64,000 nt of DNA from Bacillota bacterium (GTDB lineage Bacteria > Bacillota > Bacilli > Paenibacillales > Paenibacillaceae): positions 77,909-141,908 of the forward strand of contig JAEWPC010000007.1 in the NCBI GenBank assembly GCA_023460795.1, read 5' to 3'. Both the position numbers and the translations under genes were made by a program. This document shows, piece after piece, positions 43,127 to 54,000 of this stretch (the first letter of the stretch is position 1; each line of letters starts with the position of its first letter). Under the pieces are notes generated by a model. The model ran no database searches. It saw nothing but the letters and a program-made list of their open reading frames with translations, and was not told where the DNA came from.

Positions 43127-43170
43127 CGGTAAAACGAATGCCAAGGGTCAAAATACGAATGCGTTTACCG
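43127..43170 (+). promoter_or_regulatory. Candidate operator before the two-component operon
   Basis: The octamer ACGAATGC occurs at 43134 and 43155, exactly 21 bp (two helical turns) apart. The pair is enclosed by an inverted repeat, CGGTAAAACG (43127-43136) and CGTTTACCG (43162-43170). Direct repeats on one DNA face fit an AraC-type response regulator such as the one encoded downstream. A TTGAGC -35-like element follows near 43187. Confidence 0.4.
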
Positions 43171-43237
43171 TTCCCCGTATCCAACTTGAGCCCCGTTCCT
43201 ATACACTAGAATCAGGCTTCGACGGGAGGACGGCGCG

Positions 43238-45004
43238 ATGAGAAACGTACGATACAAGCGATCCTTCGGGACGAGAATTTGGCTGTCGTTCCTGCTGCTA
43301 ATCTCGGCCTCGATTCTAGCGACGGGATGGGCATCCTATCGGATCGCCGCTGACACATTGAAGAAGAACGCGCTGCAGATGAGTCAGGAATCCGTGAACA
43401 AGTCCGCGCAAGTGCTCGACGATAAACTGCAGAAAATCGCGGTGTCGATCATGTCGCTCATGATGAGCGATTCGTTCCACGATGCGATGGGCGACGCGAA
43501 CGCGCGGGATTCGAGCCACTATTATTTGCATTTGACGAATCTTCAACCGGTGTTCTCGCAGCTGCTATTCAACGAGCCGGTCATTCGGAGCCTGCTGCTA
43601 TCGACGAGGATCGGAGATTTCTATCCGCTGAACAACGTTCGCACCCCCGGCTATTCGTTCTACGATACGCCTATCTACAAGGAAATGAAACAGCACCGGA
43701 GAGCGATGTGGCTGGAAGCGCACGCGGATCCTTTCTTCACGGGAAAGGAACGCGTGCTTTCGCTCGTTATGGAAGGCGTCATGAATTATCCTCTTAACGA
43801 TGTCTATATTATGGTGAACATCAAAGAGAAAGATTTGATCGCGCTGCTTGAGCGCAATTTATCCCAAGATTCCGGTCCGATCTTCATGCTGAATTCGTCG
43901 GGGCAACCGGTCATGAACGCCATAGTGCCCGGCGGCGTGCGTTACGGCGACGTGCAGAGCGCGCTGGCCCGAACCGATCCGTCCGGCACTAGCGAGAGCG
44001 GAGCGTTCGAGTACGACGTCGACGGATCGACTTATTTGGTTAACTATTATCGGTCGCAGCTCGTCCCGGATTGGGTCGTCTACCGGATGCAGTCCGAAGC
44101 GGCGCTGCTTACTCAAGCGAATGCCATTAAGTGGACCGCGGTAACGATCATAAGCGTGTTCGGCCTAGTAGCGCTTGTCTTCTCTAACGTCCTGGCGAGG
44201 CTGCTCACGAGGCCTTTGACCAAGCTGTCGAAGCTGATGACGCGCGTAGAGACGGAGGACGATCTGGGCACGCGCTACCGAAGCAACTCCAACGACGAAG
44301 TCGGGCAAGCGGGAGAAGCGTTCAACCGCATGCTCGATCGGATCGAGAGACTGATCGGGGATATGCGGGAGGTCGAGCGGTCTAAGCGGAAAGCGGAGAT
44401 GAAGGCGCTGACCGCCCATATCGATCCTCACTTCTTCTATAACGCTCTTCATACCGTTTATTGCAAGTCGGTACTCGGGGAGAACGAGCAGGTAAACTGC
44501 ATGATCATCGCGCTGTCCGATATGTTCCGGCTCGGTTTGAACAACGGGGAAGACATGACGACGATAGAGGCGGAACTCGAGCACGTCCGGCAATATTTGA
44601 TCATTCAGCAAGGCTGTTACGAGCAGCTTTTCGATTACGAGATCGTTATCGACCCGAACGTTCCGTTGCAGCATCCCGTCTTGAAGCTCATCCTTCAACC
44701 GCTCGTGGAGAACAGCATCCTGCACGGCTTCCGCGAACGCACGGAAGGCGGGGTCATTCGCGTCATGGCGAACGTGGACGAGACGTTCCTCTATCTGAGC
44801 GTAGAAGACAACGGGGAAGGCTTCGATCGGGCAGCGATGGAGAAGGAGACCGCAGAACCGAGACGTAGCGGCGGTTATGCGCTCCGGAACATCGGCGAGA
44901 GACTTGCCTTGTACGAGAATAAGCAAGCCGGGCTGCGAGTCGAAAGCTCCCCGGGCGAAGGTACGACCGTAACCATTGCGATACCGATCGAGAAGGAGGC
45001 GTAA
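43238..45004 (+). CDS. Sensor histidine kinase, YesM-like
   Basis: This 588-residue membrane kinase has helices near 13-35 and 290-315 flanking an extracellular sensor domain. A HAMP domain (about 315-370) and the HPK7-type kinase core follow. The phospho-acceptor is His398 in HIDPHFFYNALHTV. The ATP-binding segments are LQPLVENSILHG, EDNGEGFD and GYALRNIGERL. It is paired with the AraC-type regulator 4 bases downstream and should sense a carbohydrate or its binding protein. Confidence 0.9.
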   Translation: MRNVRYKRSFGTRIWLSFLLLISASILATGWASYRIAADTLKKNALQMSQESVNKSAQVLDDKLQKIAVSIMSLMMSDSFHDAMGDANARDSSHYYLHLTNLQPVFSQLLFNEPVIRSLLLSTRIGDFYPLNNVRTPGYSFYDTPIYKEMKQHRRAMWLEAHADPFFTGKERVLSLVMEGVMNYPLNDVYIMVNIKEKDLIALLERNLSQDSGPIFMLNSSGQPVMNAIVPGGVRYGDVQSALARTDPSGTSESGAFEYDVDGSTYLVNYYRSQLVPDWVVYRMQSEAALLTQANAIKWTAVTIISVFGLVALVFSNVLARLLTRPLTKLSKLMTRVETEDDLGTRYRSNSNDEVGQAGEAFNRMLDRIERLIGDMREVERSKRKAEMKALTAHIDPHFFYNALHTVYCKSVLGENEQVNCMIIALSDMFRLGLNNGEDMTTIEAELEHVRQYLIIQQGCYEQLFDYEIVIDPNVPLQHPVLKLILQPLVENSILHGFRERTEGGVIRVMANVDETFLYLSVEDNGEGFDRAAMEKETAEPRRSGGYALRNIGERLALYENKQAGLRVESSPGEGTTVTIAIPIEKEA

Positions 45005-45008
45005 CCGC

Positions 45009-46622
45009 ATGAAGGCGTTAGCAACCATGGTCGTCATCGACGACATTCGAAGCGTCGTGGAGATGATCGCGACGAAGATTGATTGGGAGCGGCACGGAAT
45101 CCAGGTCGTCGGCCGGGCGGGAGACGGAGAGCAGGGGTTCGCGCTAATCGAGCGTCTTCGGCCGAACATCGTGCTAACGGACATTCGTATGCCGAAGCTG
45201 GACGGCCTGCGAATGACGGAGTTGATCATGAACGTCGTGCCGGATTGCAAAGTGATCATCCTAAGCGGCTATACCGACTTCGAGTATGCCAGGCAAGCCG
45301 TCAGGCTAGGTGCGCTTGACTTCGTCAAGAAGCCGTTTACGGTCGCGGAGATCGAGAACGCCGTGCTGAAGGCTAGGGAAGCGTGGCTGGAGGAGGAACG
45401 CCTGCGTCTGTCGGTCGATCAACTGAGCAAGCAGGTCAAAGCGAGCTTACCTGCGCTAAGGCAGGAGCACTTGAACATGCTGATGCACGTTCAGGCCGAT
45501 ACCGACAAGGCGCGCGAACTATGGCGGTTTCTCGAGCTTGGTTTCGAGCCCGAAGGGGTGACGGTCGCGGTGGCGGAGATCGACGATTACGAGCATAAGT
45601 ATTCCGGCCAATCGGTGCAAGTCATCGAGCTCGTACGGTTCTCGTTGCAGAACGTGCTGGAGGAGACGATCGCGCGGCGAGCACGCGGTTCGCTATTCAG
45701 GGAATCCCGCAACAGGTTCGTAATGCTTCTCGACTGCGCTTCCGCCGAGGAGGCGTTGTCGATCGCGGAAGAATGCTGCGCGAATATCGAACGCTGCACG
45801 AAATTCACGGTTTCCATCGGCATCGGAGGCATGGCGGACAATATCGGCAGCCTCCCGGATAGCTATCGGCAAGCCTGCACGGCTCTGTCCTATCACTTCT
45901 ATACCGGCGGCAATGCCGTGCTCCATTACGCGGCGATCGGCCGCAAAGATACGACGAGGCCGTCATACTCGTTCAAGTCAGAGGAGAAGCTCGTGTTCGC
46001 GCTTCAATCCGGCAACGCGCCGATGGTGCTGGATACGCTCGATGCCTTGATATCGGAGCTAAGGGAACAGCGTCCGCTGCCGGATCCGGCCCAAGTGAGC
46101 GGGTTGTTCCAGCTATGGGGGTCGGTCCTATACCGGACGCTGCTCGAGCTCGTTCCGTCCGAGCGGTTGTCGTCGCTAGAAGAGCATCTGCTGCCGATTC
46201 GCGCCCGTTCGGATCTGCCTCTTCACGTCCTGCGCAATCACATACGCGAAGCCGCGGCAGTGGGTTGCGGGCTTGTTCTGGAGGAACGGCGCAATGAATC
46301 CCAGAAGCAGATCCGCAAGGCGATCGCCTACGTTCGCGAACATCTCGGGGATGAATTGACCGTGGACCGTTGCGCGAGGGTAGTGAACTTGAGCGGAGGT
46401 TATTTCGCGAACTTGTTCAAAAAGGAAACGGGCATGACGGTCGTGCAGTTCGTGACGCAGGAGCGGATCGAGCAAGCGAAGAAGCTGCTCGTAGCCGACG
46501 TTCCCGTCCAGAACATCGCGCAGCAGCTCGGCTACGAGCACCGTCGATATTTCAGCGACGTGTTCAAGAAGCATACGGGCATGACGCCCAGCGAATTTAA
46601 GGATCATTACCGGTATGGGTGA
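45009..46622 (+). CDS. AraC-type response regulator, YesN-like
   Basis: In this 537-residue protein the receiver (1-120) has Asp11/Asp12, the phospho-acceptor Asp58 in IVLTDIRMPKLDG and Lys in DFVKKPF. A long helical middle and a C-terminal AraC domain (about 435-535: LTVDRCARVVNLSGGYFANLF; EHRRYFSDVFKKHTGMTPSEFKDHY) follow. It should activate the ABC transporter and glycosidase genes downstream. The ATG at 45009 follows AAGGAGG; upstream in-frame sequence belongs to the kinase gene. Confidence 0.92.
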   Translation: MKALATMVVIDDIRSVVEMIATKIDWERHGIQVVGRAGDGEQGFALIERLRPNIVLTDIRMPKLDGLRMTELIMNVVPDCKVIILSGYTDFEYARQAVRLGALDFVKKPFTVAEIENAVLKAREAWLEEERLRLSVDQLSKQVKASLPALRQEHLNMLMHVQADTDKARELWRFLELGFEPEGVTVAVAEIDDYEHKYSGQSVQVIELVRFSLQNVLEETIARRARGSLFRESRNRFVMLLDCASAEEALSIAEECCANIERCTKFTVSIGIGGMADNIGSLPDSYRQACTALSYHFYTGGNAVLHYAAIGRKDTTRPSYSFKSEEKLVFALQSGNAPMVLDTLDALISELREQRPLPDPAQVSGLFQLWGSVLYRTLLELVPSERLSSLEEHLLPIRARSDLPLHVLRNHIREAAAVGCGLVLEERRNESQKQIRKAIAYVREHLGDELTVDRCARVVNLSGGYFANLFKKETGMTVVQFVTQERIEQAKKLLVADVPVQNIAQQLGYEHRRYFSDVFKKHTGMTPSEFKDHYRYG

Positions 46623-46633
46623 CCGGTAATGAT
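46603..46633 (+). other. Perfect hairpin around the regulator stop codon
   Basis: ATCATTACCGG (46603-46613) pairs with CCGGTAATGAT (46623-46633), and the stop codon TGA lies in the 9-base loop. No T-run follows. It may stabilise the mRNA end, pause ribosomes or weakly terminate. Confidence 0.5.
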
Positions 46634-46751
46634 AGAAGCGTCGAATTTCTGCCCTAGTCGTCGGGATCGCCACATTATGCGGAATCGGGATGCCTTGTAT
46701 ACTGAATTTGCAAGCGAATCCTGACGGAAACGACAAGGGGAGGAAGACGAA

Positions 46752-48173
46752 ATGAAGCGACGAATGATCGGACTCGCGCTCGGGTTAACGCTGACGCTGC
46801 CGCTCGCGGCGTGCGGAAACAACAACGACGGAGGCAACGCGGTTGCGTCGAGTCAAGCTCCGGCATCGACGTCGGCAAGCCCTTCGGCCAGCGCGCCGGC
46901 GTCCCAGCCAAGCGGAGAGAAGACGAAGCTGACGTACATGACCGGCGACCGCCACGACGCGGATTACATCAAGGGCGTTATCGACAGATACAATCAGACG
47001 AACACGGACAACATCGAGGTCGAGCTCGTCGTGAAGACGGAAGAGTATGACCAAGCGATCGACATCTCGTTCGTCAGCAACCAGGCTCCGGATATTTTCC
47101 GCGCCAAAGAAAACACGATCCAGACCTACTACAAGAAAAACTACCTTGAACCGCTGGACGCCTACTTGACCGACGACTTGAAGAGCAAGTTCCCGCAGCT
47201 CGACCAATTCAACACGTTCGACGGCAAAATGTACAGTCTGCCTAACTACGGCTCGACGATGCGGCTCGTATACAATAAGGAGCTGTTCGCGAAGGCCGGC
47301 ATCGCGGAGCCGCCGAAGACGATCCAAGAGATGGTCGACGCGGCGAAAGCGATCACGGCGGTCGGCAAAGCCGACGGTGCGTACGGCTTCGCGCTCAACT
47401 TCAAAAACCCGAGCAGCGCGCTAGGACGCTCCGCCCGCGTCATCGCGGAAATGAGCGGCATCGGAGGCTTCGGCTACGACTTCAAGGCGGGACGCTATGA
47501 TTTCAGCGGATTTAAGCCGATCATGGATGCGTTCAAGCAGATGAAAGACGACGGAAGCATGCTTCCGGGCGTTGAATCGCTCGATATCGATCCGCTCCGC
47601 GCCCAATTCGCGGAAGGTAAAATCGGCATGTATCTCAGTTTCTCGTCCGAACCGGGCGTGTACAAAAACCAATTCCCCGCGAAGATCGAATGGGCGGCGG
47701 CTCCGGCGCCGACGATCGACGGCACGGTCAAGGGCGCATCCGGCTTCCTCGGCGGCCAATGGCTTGTCATGAGCACCCAGTCGAAGCATAAAGACGCTGC
47801 CTGGAAGTTCATGCAGTACATGTACGGAGACGATGTGCTGATCGGTTATCAAGAAGGCGGCTTCGGCATCTCCATGGTACCGCACATCGCCAAGTCGGCT
47901 AAGGCTCCGGAGATTAACGGCATCGAAGGCTTCCTCCCGACGAAATACGACGGCATCTGGCCGCTCTATCCGGCGGTAACCGTAGAAGGCGCAAGCTTCA
48001 ACGACGAGTTTTTCAAGTATATGATGCAAGGCGGCGACTTCGACGCGCTCGCCAAGAAGCTGAACGACCTGTACAACTCCGCTTTGGATAAGGCGAAGGC
48101 GAACGGGGAAGTGAAAGCCGATCCGATGCCGGACTTCGATCCTGCCAAGATGCAAGGGCAATTCGGCGAATAA
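46752..48173 (+). CDS. Sugar ABC transporter substrate-binding lipoprotein
   Basis: A 473-residue extracellular binding protein of the carbohydrate-uptake family. It has a lipoprotein signal with lipobox LAAC (Cys21), a Ser/Ala/Pro linker, and family segments PDIFRAKENTIQTYY, GKMYSLPNYGSTMRLVYNKELF and GGQWLVMSTQSKHKDAAWKFMQY. A promoter with TATACT at 46698-46703 probably drives it. The sugar is unknown; the GH130 partner suggests mannosides. Confidence 0.92.
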   Translation: MKRRMIGLALGLTLTLPLAACGNNNDGGNAVASSQAPASTSASPSASAPASQPSGEKTKLTYMTGDRHDADYIKGVIDRYNQTNTDNIEVELVVKTEEYDQAIDISFVSNQAPDIFRAKENTIQTYYKKNYLEPLDAYLTDDLKSKFPQLDQFNTFDGKMYSLPNYGSTMRLVYNKELFAKAGIAEPPKTIQEMVDAAKAITAVGKADGAYGFALNFKNPSSALGRSARVIAEMSGIGGFGYDFKAGRYDFSGFKPIMDAFKQMKDDGSMLPGVESLDIDPLRAQFAEGKIGMYLSFSSEPGVYKNQFPAKIEWAAAPAPTIDGTVKGASGFLGGQWLVMSTQSKHKDAAWKFMQYMYGDDVLIGYQEGGFGISMVPHIAKSAKAPEINGIEGFLPTKYDGIWPLYPAVTVEGASFNDEFFKYMMQGGDFDALAKKLNDLYNSALDKAKANGEVKADPMPDFDPAKMQGQFGE

Positions 48174-48189
48174 GCTTCACCTGGAATCG

Positions 48190-48217
48190 AAGGGACCGGC
48201 CAAGGCTAAGGTCCCTT
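48190..48217 (+). terminator. Intercistronic hairpin after the binding-protein gene
   Basis: AAGGGACC (48190-48197) pairs with GGTCCCTT (48210-48217), followed by a CTTCCG tail without a proper T-run. It is probably a partial terminator or mRNA stabiliser that keeps the binding protein in excess of the permeases. Confidence 0.6.
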
Positions 48218-48261
48218 CTTCCGTCTCATGGCAAGACAACCGTCTAGAGGAGTGAACCGGA

Positions 48262-49158
48262 ATGAATCGCAAAGAGCGGCTCTTGAACGGATACGGATTT
48301 ATCGTGCCTAGTCTGCTCATTACCCTTGTGCTGGGCGTCTACCCGATTCTGTGGGCGTTCCGGTATATGTTCTTCGATTACAAAGGCTACGGCGTCGCCC
48401 GTTACGTCGGATCGGGCAACTTCGAACGGCTCATGCGCGACGAGCAGTTCTGGAACGCGGTCCAGAACACGTTCTTCTACGCCGGAGGCAAGCTGCTGAT
48501 CACGATCCCGCTCGCGCTCGTGCTTGCCGTCGTGCTGAACCGCAAGCTTCCGGGAAGAGGCGTGCTGCGGGCGATCTACTTCATGCCTACGGTCATTAGC
48601 AGCGCCGTCATTGCGGTCGTGTTCTTCCTGATCTTCAATTCGTATAACGGCATTCTTAACCAGTTGCTGTTGAAGCTGCACCTCGTGTCCGAGTCCGTAG
48701 AATGGCTCGGCGTCGATCTTGCGATGCCGACGATGATTCTGATCGCCGCCTGGGGCGCGTTCGGCAACTACATGCTGTTGTTCTTGGCCGGATTGCAGAG
48801 CATTCCGGACGATATGTACGAAAGCGCCTCGCTCGACGGCGCGACCGCCGTCCAGCAGTTCCGATACATTACGGTGCCGATGCTCGGTCCCGTCCTGCAA
48901 ATGATCGTCATGCTCGCCATCATCAATTCTCTTAAAGGTTACGAGAGCATCATGGTGTTGACGGAGGGCGGCCCGATCGGCAAGACGGACGTCATGTTCC
49001 TATACGTCTACAAGCTGCTGTTCCCGGTGTCGACCGGCTCCGTCGTCGAACAGCAAATCGGTTACGGCAGCGCCGTCGGATTCGCGAGCGCTGTCATCGT
49101 CGGACTGATCACGATCGTCTACTTTCGGTTGTCGAAGCGGATGCAACAAGTTTACTAG
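48262..49158 (+). CDS. Sugar ABC transporter permease 1 (MalF-like)
   Basis: A 298-residue six-helix permease. The EAA loop is DDMYESASLDGATAVQQFRYITVPML, with the conserved Gly-Ala region intact, near residue 190. GAGGAG precedes the ATG. It pairs with the next gene. Confidence 0.92.
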   Translation: MNRKERLLNGYGFIVPSLLITLVLGVYPILWAFRYMFFDYKGYGVARYVGSGNFERLMRDEQFWNAVQNTFFYAGGKLLITIPLALVLAVVLNRKLPGRGVLRAIYFMPTVISSAVIAVVFFLIFNSYNGILNQLLLKLHLVSESVEWLGVDLAMPTMILIAAWGAFGNYMLLFLAGLQSIPDDMYESASLDGATAVQQFRYITVPMLGPVLQMIVMLAIINSLKGYESIMVLTEGGPIGKTDVMFLYVYKLLFPVSTGSVVEQQIGYGSAVGFASAVIVGLITIVYFRLSKRMQQVY

Positions 49159-49169
49159 GAGGTTGACCG

Positions 49170-49997
49170 ATGCGTATCGTTACGAAAGTCGCGCTTTGGG
49201 CGTTTCTTCTCGCCTGCGTATTCTTCGTGCTCTTCCCCGTATTCATCGCGCTGCTCGGCTCCTTCAAGACGAATGCGGAGCTGACGGCCGGCGCCACGCT
49301 TCTGCCTTCCGATTGGCAGTTCGAGAATTACGCGCATGCTTGGAAGGAAGCGAACTTCGCGCGGTATACGTGGAACAGCACGTTCGTCTCCGTGGCGACG
49401 ACGGTATTGACGCTGCTCGTTGCTTCGATGGCGGCCGTAGCGGTGGAAAGGCTGGATTTCCCCGGTAAAAAAATATTCGTAGCGATACAAGCTTCCACGA
49501 TGTTCGTGTCGGTCGGGGCCGTCGTGCTTCGCCCGCAGTTCGAGCTGATGGTCGACCTGAAGCTTCACACCTCGCTTTGGGGCGTCGTTCTCATACTCGT
49601 CAGCGCGCACGCTGCGGCGTTCTTCATGCTGCACAGCTTCATGAAGGCGATTCCCCGCGATCTGGACGAGGCTGCGATGATCGACGGCGCAAGCTTCATC
49701 CGCACGTATCGCTCCGTGCTGTTGCCGCTGCTGCTGCCCGGTTTAGGAGTCGCCGGCCTGTTCGCGTTCCGCGGAGCATGGAACGAGTTCATCCTGCCTC
49801 AAGTATTCACGCTCAACTCGCCGGATCTGCAGACGCTGACGGTCGGACTGGCGGCGTTGCGGTACGGTTCGTCCGCGGCGACCCAGACGCATCTGATGAT
49901 GGCCGGAGCGAGCTTGTCGATGCTGCCGCTGCTACTGCTCTATGCGGCTGCCAACCGCACGTTCATGCAAGTAACCGCAGGTTCAGTCAAAGGATAG
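49170..49997 (+). CDS. Sugar ABC transporter permease 2 (MalG-like)
   Basis: A 275-residue six-helix permease. The EAA loop is DLDEAAMIDGASFIRTYRSVLLPLL and the early segment FPVFIALLGSFKTNAEL is typical of MalG partners. It follows permease 1 by 11 bases with AGGAGG. No ATPase gene is nearby, so a shared MsmX-type ATPase must power the transporter. Confidence 0.92.
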   Translation: MRIVTKVALWAFLLACVFFVLFPVFIALLGSFKTNAELTAGATLLPSDWQFENYAHAWKEANFARYTWNSTFVSVATTVLTLLVASMAAVAVERLDFPGKKIFVAIQASTMFVSVGAVVLRPQFELMVDLKLHTSLWGVVLILVSAHAAAFFMLHSFMKAIPRDLDEAAMIDGASFIRTYRSVLLPLLLPGLGVAGLFAFRGAWNEFILPQVFTLNSPDLQTLTVGLAALRYGSSAATQTHLMMAGASLSMLPLLLLYAAANRTFMQVTAGSVKG

Positions 49998-50009
49998 GAG
50001 AGATCGAAG

Positions 50010-51020
50010 ATGATTAACGTTCCCGCCAGCATTGGCGCATTGAAATCCAGCGACGTCGTGCGGAGGCATGCCGCGAATCCGATTCTGAAGCCGGAACAGG
50101 TGCCATACCATCCGGCGCTTGTCTTCAATGCAGGCGTCTGCAAATTCAAAGACCGCTACGTGATGGTGTTCCGCAACGACTACGGGGATTCGGAGACCTG
50201 CCGCCTTGAACCCCACCATACGACGGATCTAGGGCTCGCTTTCAGCGATGACGGAATCCGCTGGGATGTCGCGCCGGAGCCGTGCCTGAAGCTGCATGAC
50301 GAAGAAATCGTGCGAGTTTACGATCCGCGGCTGACCGTGATAGACGGCCGTTATTATATGTGTTTTGCCGTCGACACGCTGCACGGCATTCGCGGCGGTA
50401 TTGCGGTTACCGACGACTTTCGCGGCTTCGAGGTGCTAAGCCTTTCATTGCCGGACAACCGCAACATGGTGCTGCTACCGGAGAAGGTTAACGGCAAGTT
50501 CGTTCGCTTGGAGCGTCCGTTCACCGTCTATAGCCGAGGCGGCGTCGACCGATTCGACATGTGGATGTCCGAATCGCCGGACCTGATCCATTGGGGTAAC
50601 GCGCGCCTCGTGCTCGCGGTAGAAAACGTGCCGTTCGCCAACGACAAAATCGGTCCGGCCGCGCCGCCGGTCAAGACGAAGCACGGCTGGCTGACGACGT
50701 TCCACGCGGTCGACCGCGACGAATCGAGAGGCAAGAACGGCTGGGAGAGCAGCTGGAAGAAGCGTTATACGGCGGGTATTATGCTGCTCGATCTGAACGA
50801 GCCGCACAAGGTGATCGGACTTTGCAAGACTCCGCTAATGGCCCCGGAAGCGCCATACGAAGTGAGCGGCGGGTTTCGCGATCACGTCATTTTCCCCGGC
50901 GGCATGGTACTTGAGGATTCGGGCGAGGTCAAGCTGTATTACGGTGCGGGCGACGCCGTCGAATGTTTGGCGACGGCGCATGTAGACGACCTTGTCGCGC
51001 TTTGCCTGAAGGGCGAATAG
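50010..51020 (+). CDS. GH130 mannoside phosphorylase-type enzyme
   Basis: A 336-residue beta-propeller protein. HPALVFNAGVCKFKDRYVMVFR and the YDPRLTVIDGRYYMCFA strand, with the predicted catalytic Asp, are GH130 marks. GGFRDHVIFPGGMV and LYYGAGDAVECLATA are also family segments. It should phosphorolyse imported beta-mannosides in the cytoplasm. It is the second GH130 in the window and only distantly similar to that at 18 kb. Co-transcribed with the transporter, 12 bases apart. Confidence 0.88.
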   Translation: MINVPASIGALKSSDVVRRHAANPILKPEQVPYHPALVFNAGVCKFKDRYVMVFRNDYGDSETCRLEPHHTTDLGLAFSDDGIRWDVAPEPCLKLHDEEIVRVYDPRLTVIDGRYYMCFAVDTLHGIRGGIAVTDDFRGFEVLSLSLPDNRNMVLLPEKVNGKFVRLERPFTVYSRGGVDRFDMWMSESPDLIHWGNARLVLAVENVPFANDKIGPAAPPVKTKHGWLTTFHAVDRDESRGKNGWESSWKKRYTAGIMLLDLNEPHKVIGLCKTPLMAPEAPYEVSGGFRDHVIFPGGMVLEDSGEVKLYYGAGDAVECLATAHVDDLVALCLKGE

Positions 51021-51030
51021 GAGGCGCGCC

Positions 51031-54000
51031 GTGAAGCTGCAGGATACGTTTCGCGAGCCTCCGGCTTCGTTCCGGCAGCCCGCGTTCTGGGTATGGAACG
51101 ACGACATGAACGAGAAGCTGATTCGGGAGCAGCTGGAGCAACTGAAGTCGCATGGCTTCGGCGGCGCGTTCGTGCACCCGAGACCGGGGCTCGTTACCGA
51201 ATATTTAAGCGAGGATTGGTTCTCGTTATGGAAGTTCGCGCTGGGCGAGGCCGAGCGGCACGGCATGCCGCTCTATATTTACGACGAGAATTCGTACCCG
51301 TCCGGCTTTGCCGGCGGCCATGTGCCCGCGGAACTGCCGGATTGCTTGGCTAACGCGGTGCTGATGAAGGAGCTGTCGCTCGCCGAGCTCGCCGCTTCGT
51401 TGCCGGCTGCTTCAGGCACGCTCAATCGGCCGGGGCATCCGATTCGCGTATTCGCGATCCGCAAGGACGGGGAGTCGGTACGCGTCCTGCGCGACGTTAC
51501 GGATATTCCGTTCGCGGAGTGGAGCGCGTATTCGGAGAGCTTCCTGCTGTTCGAGATCGGGTTCCCGGAGACGAATTCATGGCTAGGCGGGTTCGCTTAC
51601 ACCGACCTGCTGCGTCCGGAAGTCGCGGAGCTGTTCCTGAAGACGACGTACGAAGCGTACCGCGAACGGTTCGGGGAGCATTTCGGCAGCCGCATACCGG
51701 CTATTTTCACGGACGAGCCGGAGATTTCCCCGGGCAACCTGTTCCAGATGGCCGGCGCGCACTTCCTTCCGTTCAGCTACTGGTTCGGCGGCGAATTTCT
51801 GGCGCGCAACGGTTATGACGTTAAGGACTATTTGCCATGCTTGTTCGCTGAAGTGACGGAAGATTCGTTCGACCGCGACCCGCGCAAAGTCCGATATGAC
51901 TTCTACGACACGGTTCGAGAGCTCTGGGTGAACAACTTCCTGCGTCCGATCTCGGAGTGGTGCGATACGCACGGCATCGCATGGACCGGCCATTATCTCG
52001 AGCATAATTGGCCGTACCCATGGGGTCGCACGTCGCCTTCGGTGATGTCGCTGTATGAATACATGCAGTGGCCGGCGATCGATATTCTGCGCTCTAACCT
52101 GTTGCGGCAGCCGGGCTTCGAAGGGACGGAGATGCTGACGCTAGCCGTTCGCGAGGCGCACAGCGCAGCCAACCAGTTCGGGCGGGAGCGCGTGCTGTGC
52201 GAGGCTTACGGCGCGGGCGGCTGGGATTCCGACTTCCGCGATTACAAGAGGATGGGCGACTGGTTGTTCGCCCACGGCATCAACTGTTTGACGCCGCATC
52301 TGACGCTCGGCACGATCGCTGGTGCGCGCAAGCGGGACCATCCGCAGTCGTTCGACTGGCGGCAGCCATGGTGGGACGAGTACGCGCGGCTGAACGATTA
52401 CTTCGGGCGGTTGTCCGCCGTTCTGTCCCAGGGCAAGACGAACAATGCGGTGTTATTGTTGAATCCGAGCACGAGCGGCTATCTGGAGACGCCTTCCTCG
52501 CAGGACGGAGAGCTGCGGACGAACGATCCGCCGAAGCGTCCGGATATGGGCGAGTATCTACTAACCGCGCTTTCGCTGTGCGACGGCTTCGTCAATTACG
52601 ACTTGGGCGACGAGTTCATCATGGAGCGTCACGGCCGCATCGAGGGAAAGCAGCTTGTCGTCGGAGAAGGGCGATACGACGTCGTCGTCTATCCGAATCG
52701 AATGGATACGATGAAGGCATCGACGTTCCGGTTGCTGAAGCAATATTTGCTGGCGGGCGGGACCGTGCTGGCCATGGGCGGACCGAGTCCTCGCATCGAC
52801 GGCGAGCTTCGTCCGGAAGGCGCCGAGCTTGCCGAGCATGCAGGATGGGAGCGCATCGCGGACGCGGGATCGCTGCTTGCGCGCATCCGTGAATTTACCC
52901 CGCCGCGGTTGGCTTGGCGGGAAGGCGCAACCGTGCCTCGCGGCGTACATTATTTGCGGCGCGACTTGCCGGACGGCAGCGCGATCGTATTCGTCTCGAA
53001 CAGCGCGCCTCGCGAGGTTAGCGAAACGCTGCGCGTGAGAGCGACCAGTCTCGAATCGTGGGACCCTTGGACCGGAGAAATCCGCCAGGCTGCCTACCGG
53101 ATTTGCGGGGATTGGCTCGAACTGGAGGTAGCGCTGCCGGAGGAAGGCTCGCTGCTGCTGAGGGTGTTCGAGTGCACGAACCACGCGCCGACTGAAGCGG
53201 AGCGGGTGTCGTCCGCATCGAACCGTCGATTAGTCCCATTAACGGGGCCTACCACGGCGAAGTCGGAGCAGGACAACATGCTCGTCATCGATTATTGCGA
53301 TCTGTCGGTCGCCGGGAAGCGATACGAAGGCGTGCATGTCCTCCATGCTCAGCGCAAAATTTACGAAGCTCACGGCTTCGACAGCAACCCTTGGGACAAC
53401 GCGATCCAGTTCAAGCGCCGCTTGCTCGACCGTAACCGGTTTGGCGGAGGCAGCGGCTTCGAAGCAACGTTCCGCTTCTTCGTAGAGGAGGGCGCTTCGC
53501 CGGATCGGATGGTGCTCTGGGTGGAACGAGGCGATCTGTACCGGTTGGAAGTGAACGGGAAGAGGGCGGCATGGTCGGGAGAACTCCGCTCCGGGTTAGA
53601 TCATCATCTGGTCGGTGCCGACTTGGCTCGGTTCGCCGTCGCTGGCGAGAACATCATCACCTTGCGCGCGCAGCCGTTCAATCTCTTTATGGAGCTGGAG
53701 GAAGTCCGGCTAACGGGCTCGTTCTCCGTCGTATCCAGGGAAGGACATTGGACGATCGGGCGGAAGCGACCGCTTGCCGTGGGCTCTTGGCTTGCCAAAG
53801 GGATGCCTTTCTATGGCGGAAGTGTGACGTACGATACGAGATTCAGCATCGAAGATGCTTCGGCCGAGCGTTACGCGGTCCGTCTGCCAAGTTGGTCCGG
53901 TACCGTAGCTTCGCTGTACGTAAACGGCGCGCATGCGGGCTTGTTCGGCGCCGGGCAAGGAGACGAGCTCGATATCACGAAATATGCCATTCACGGTGAC

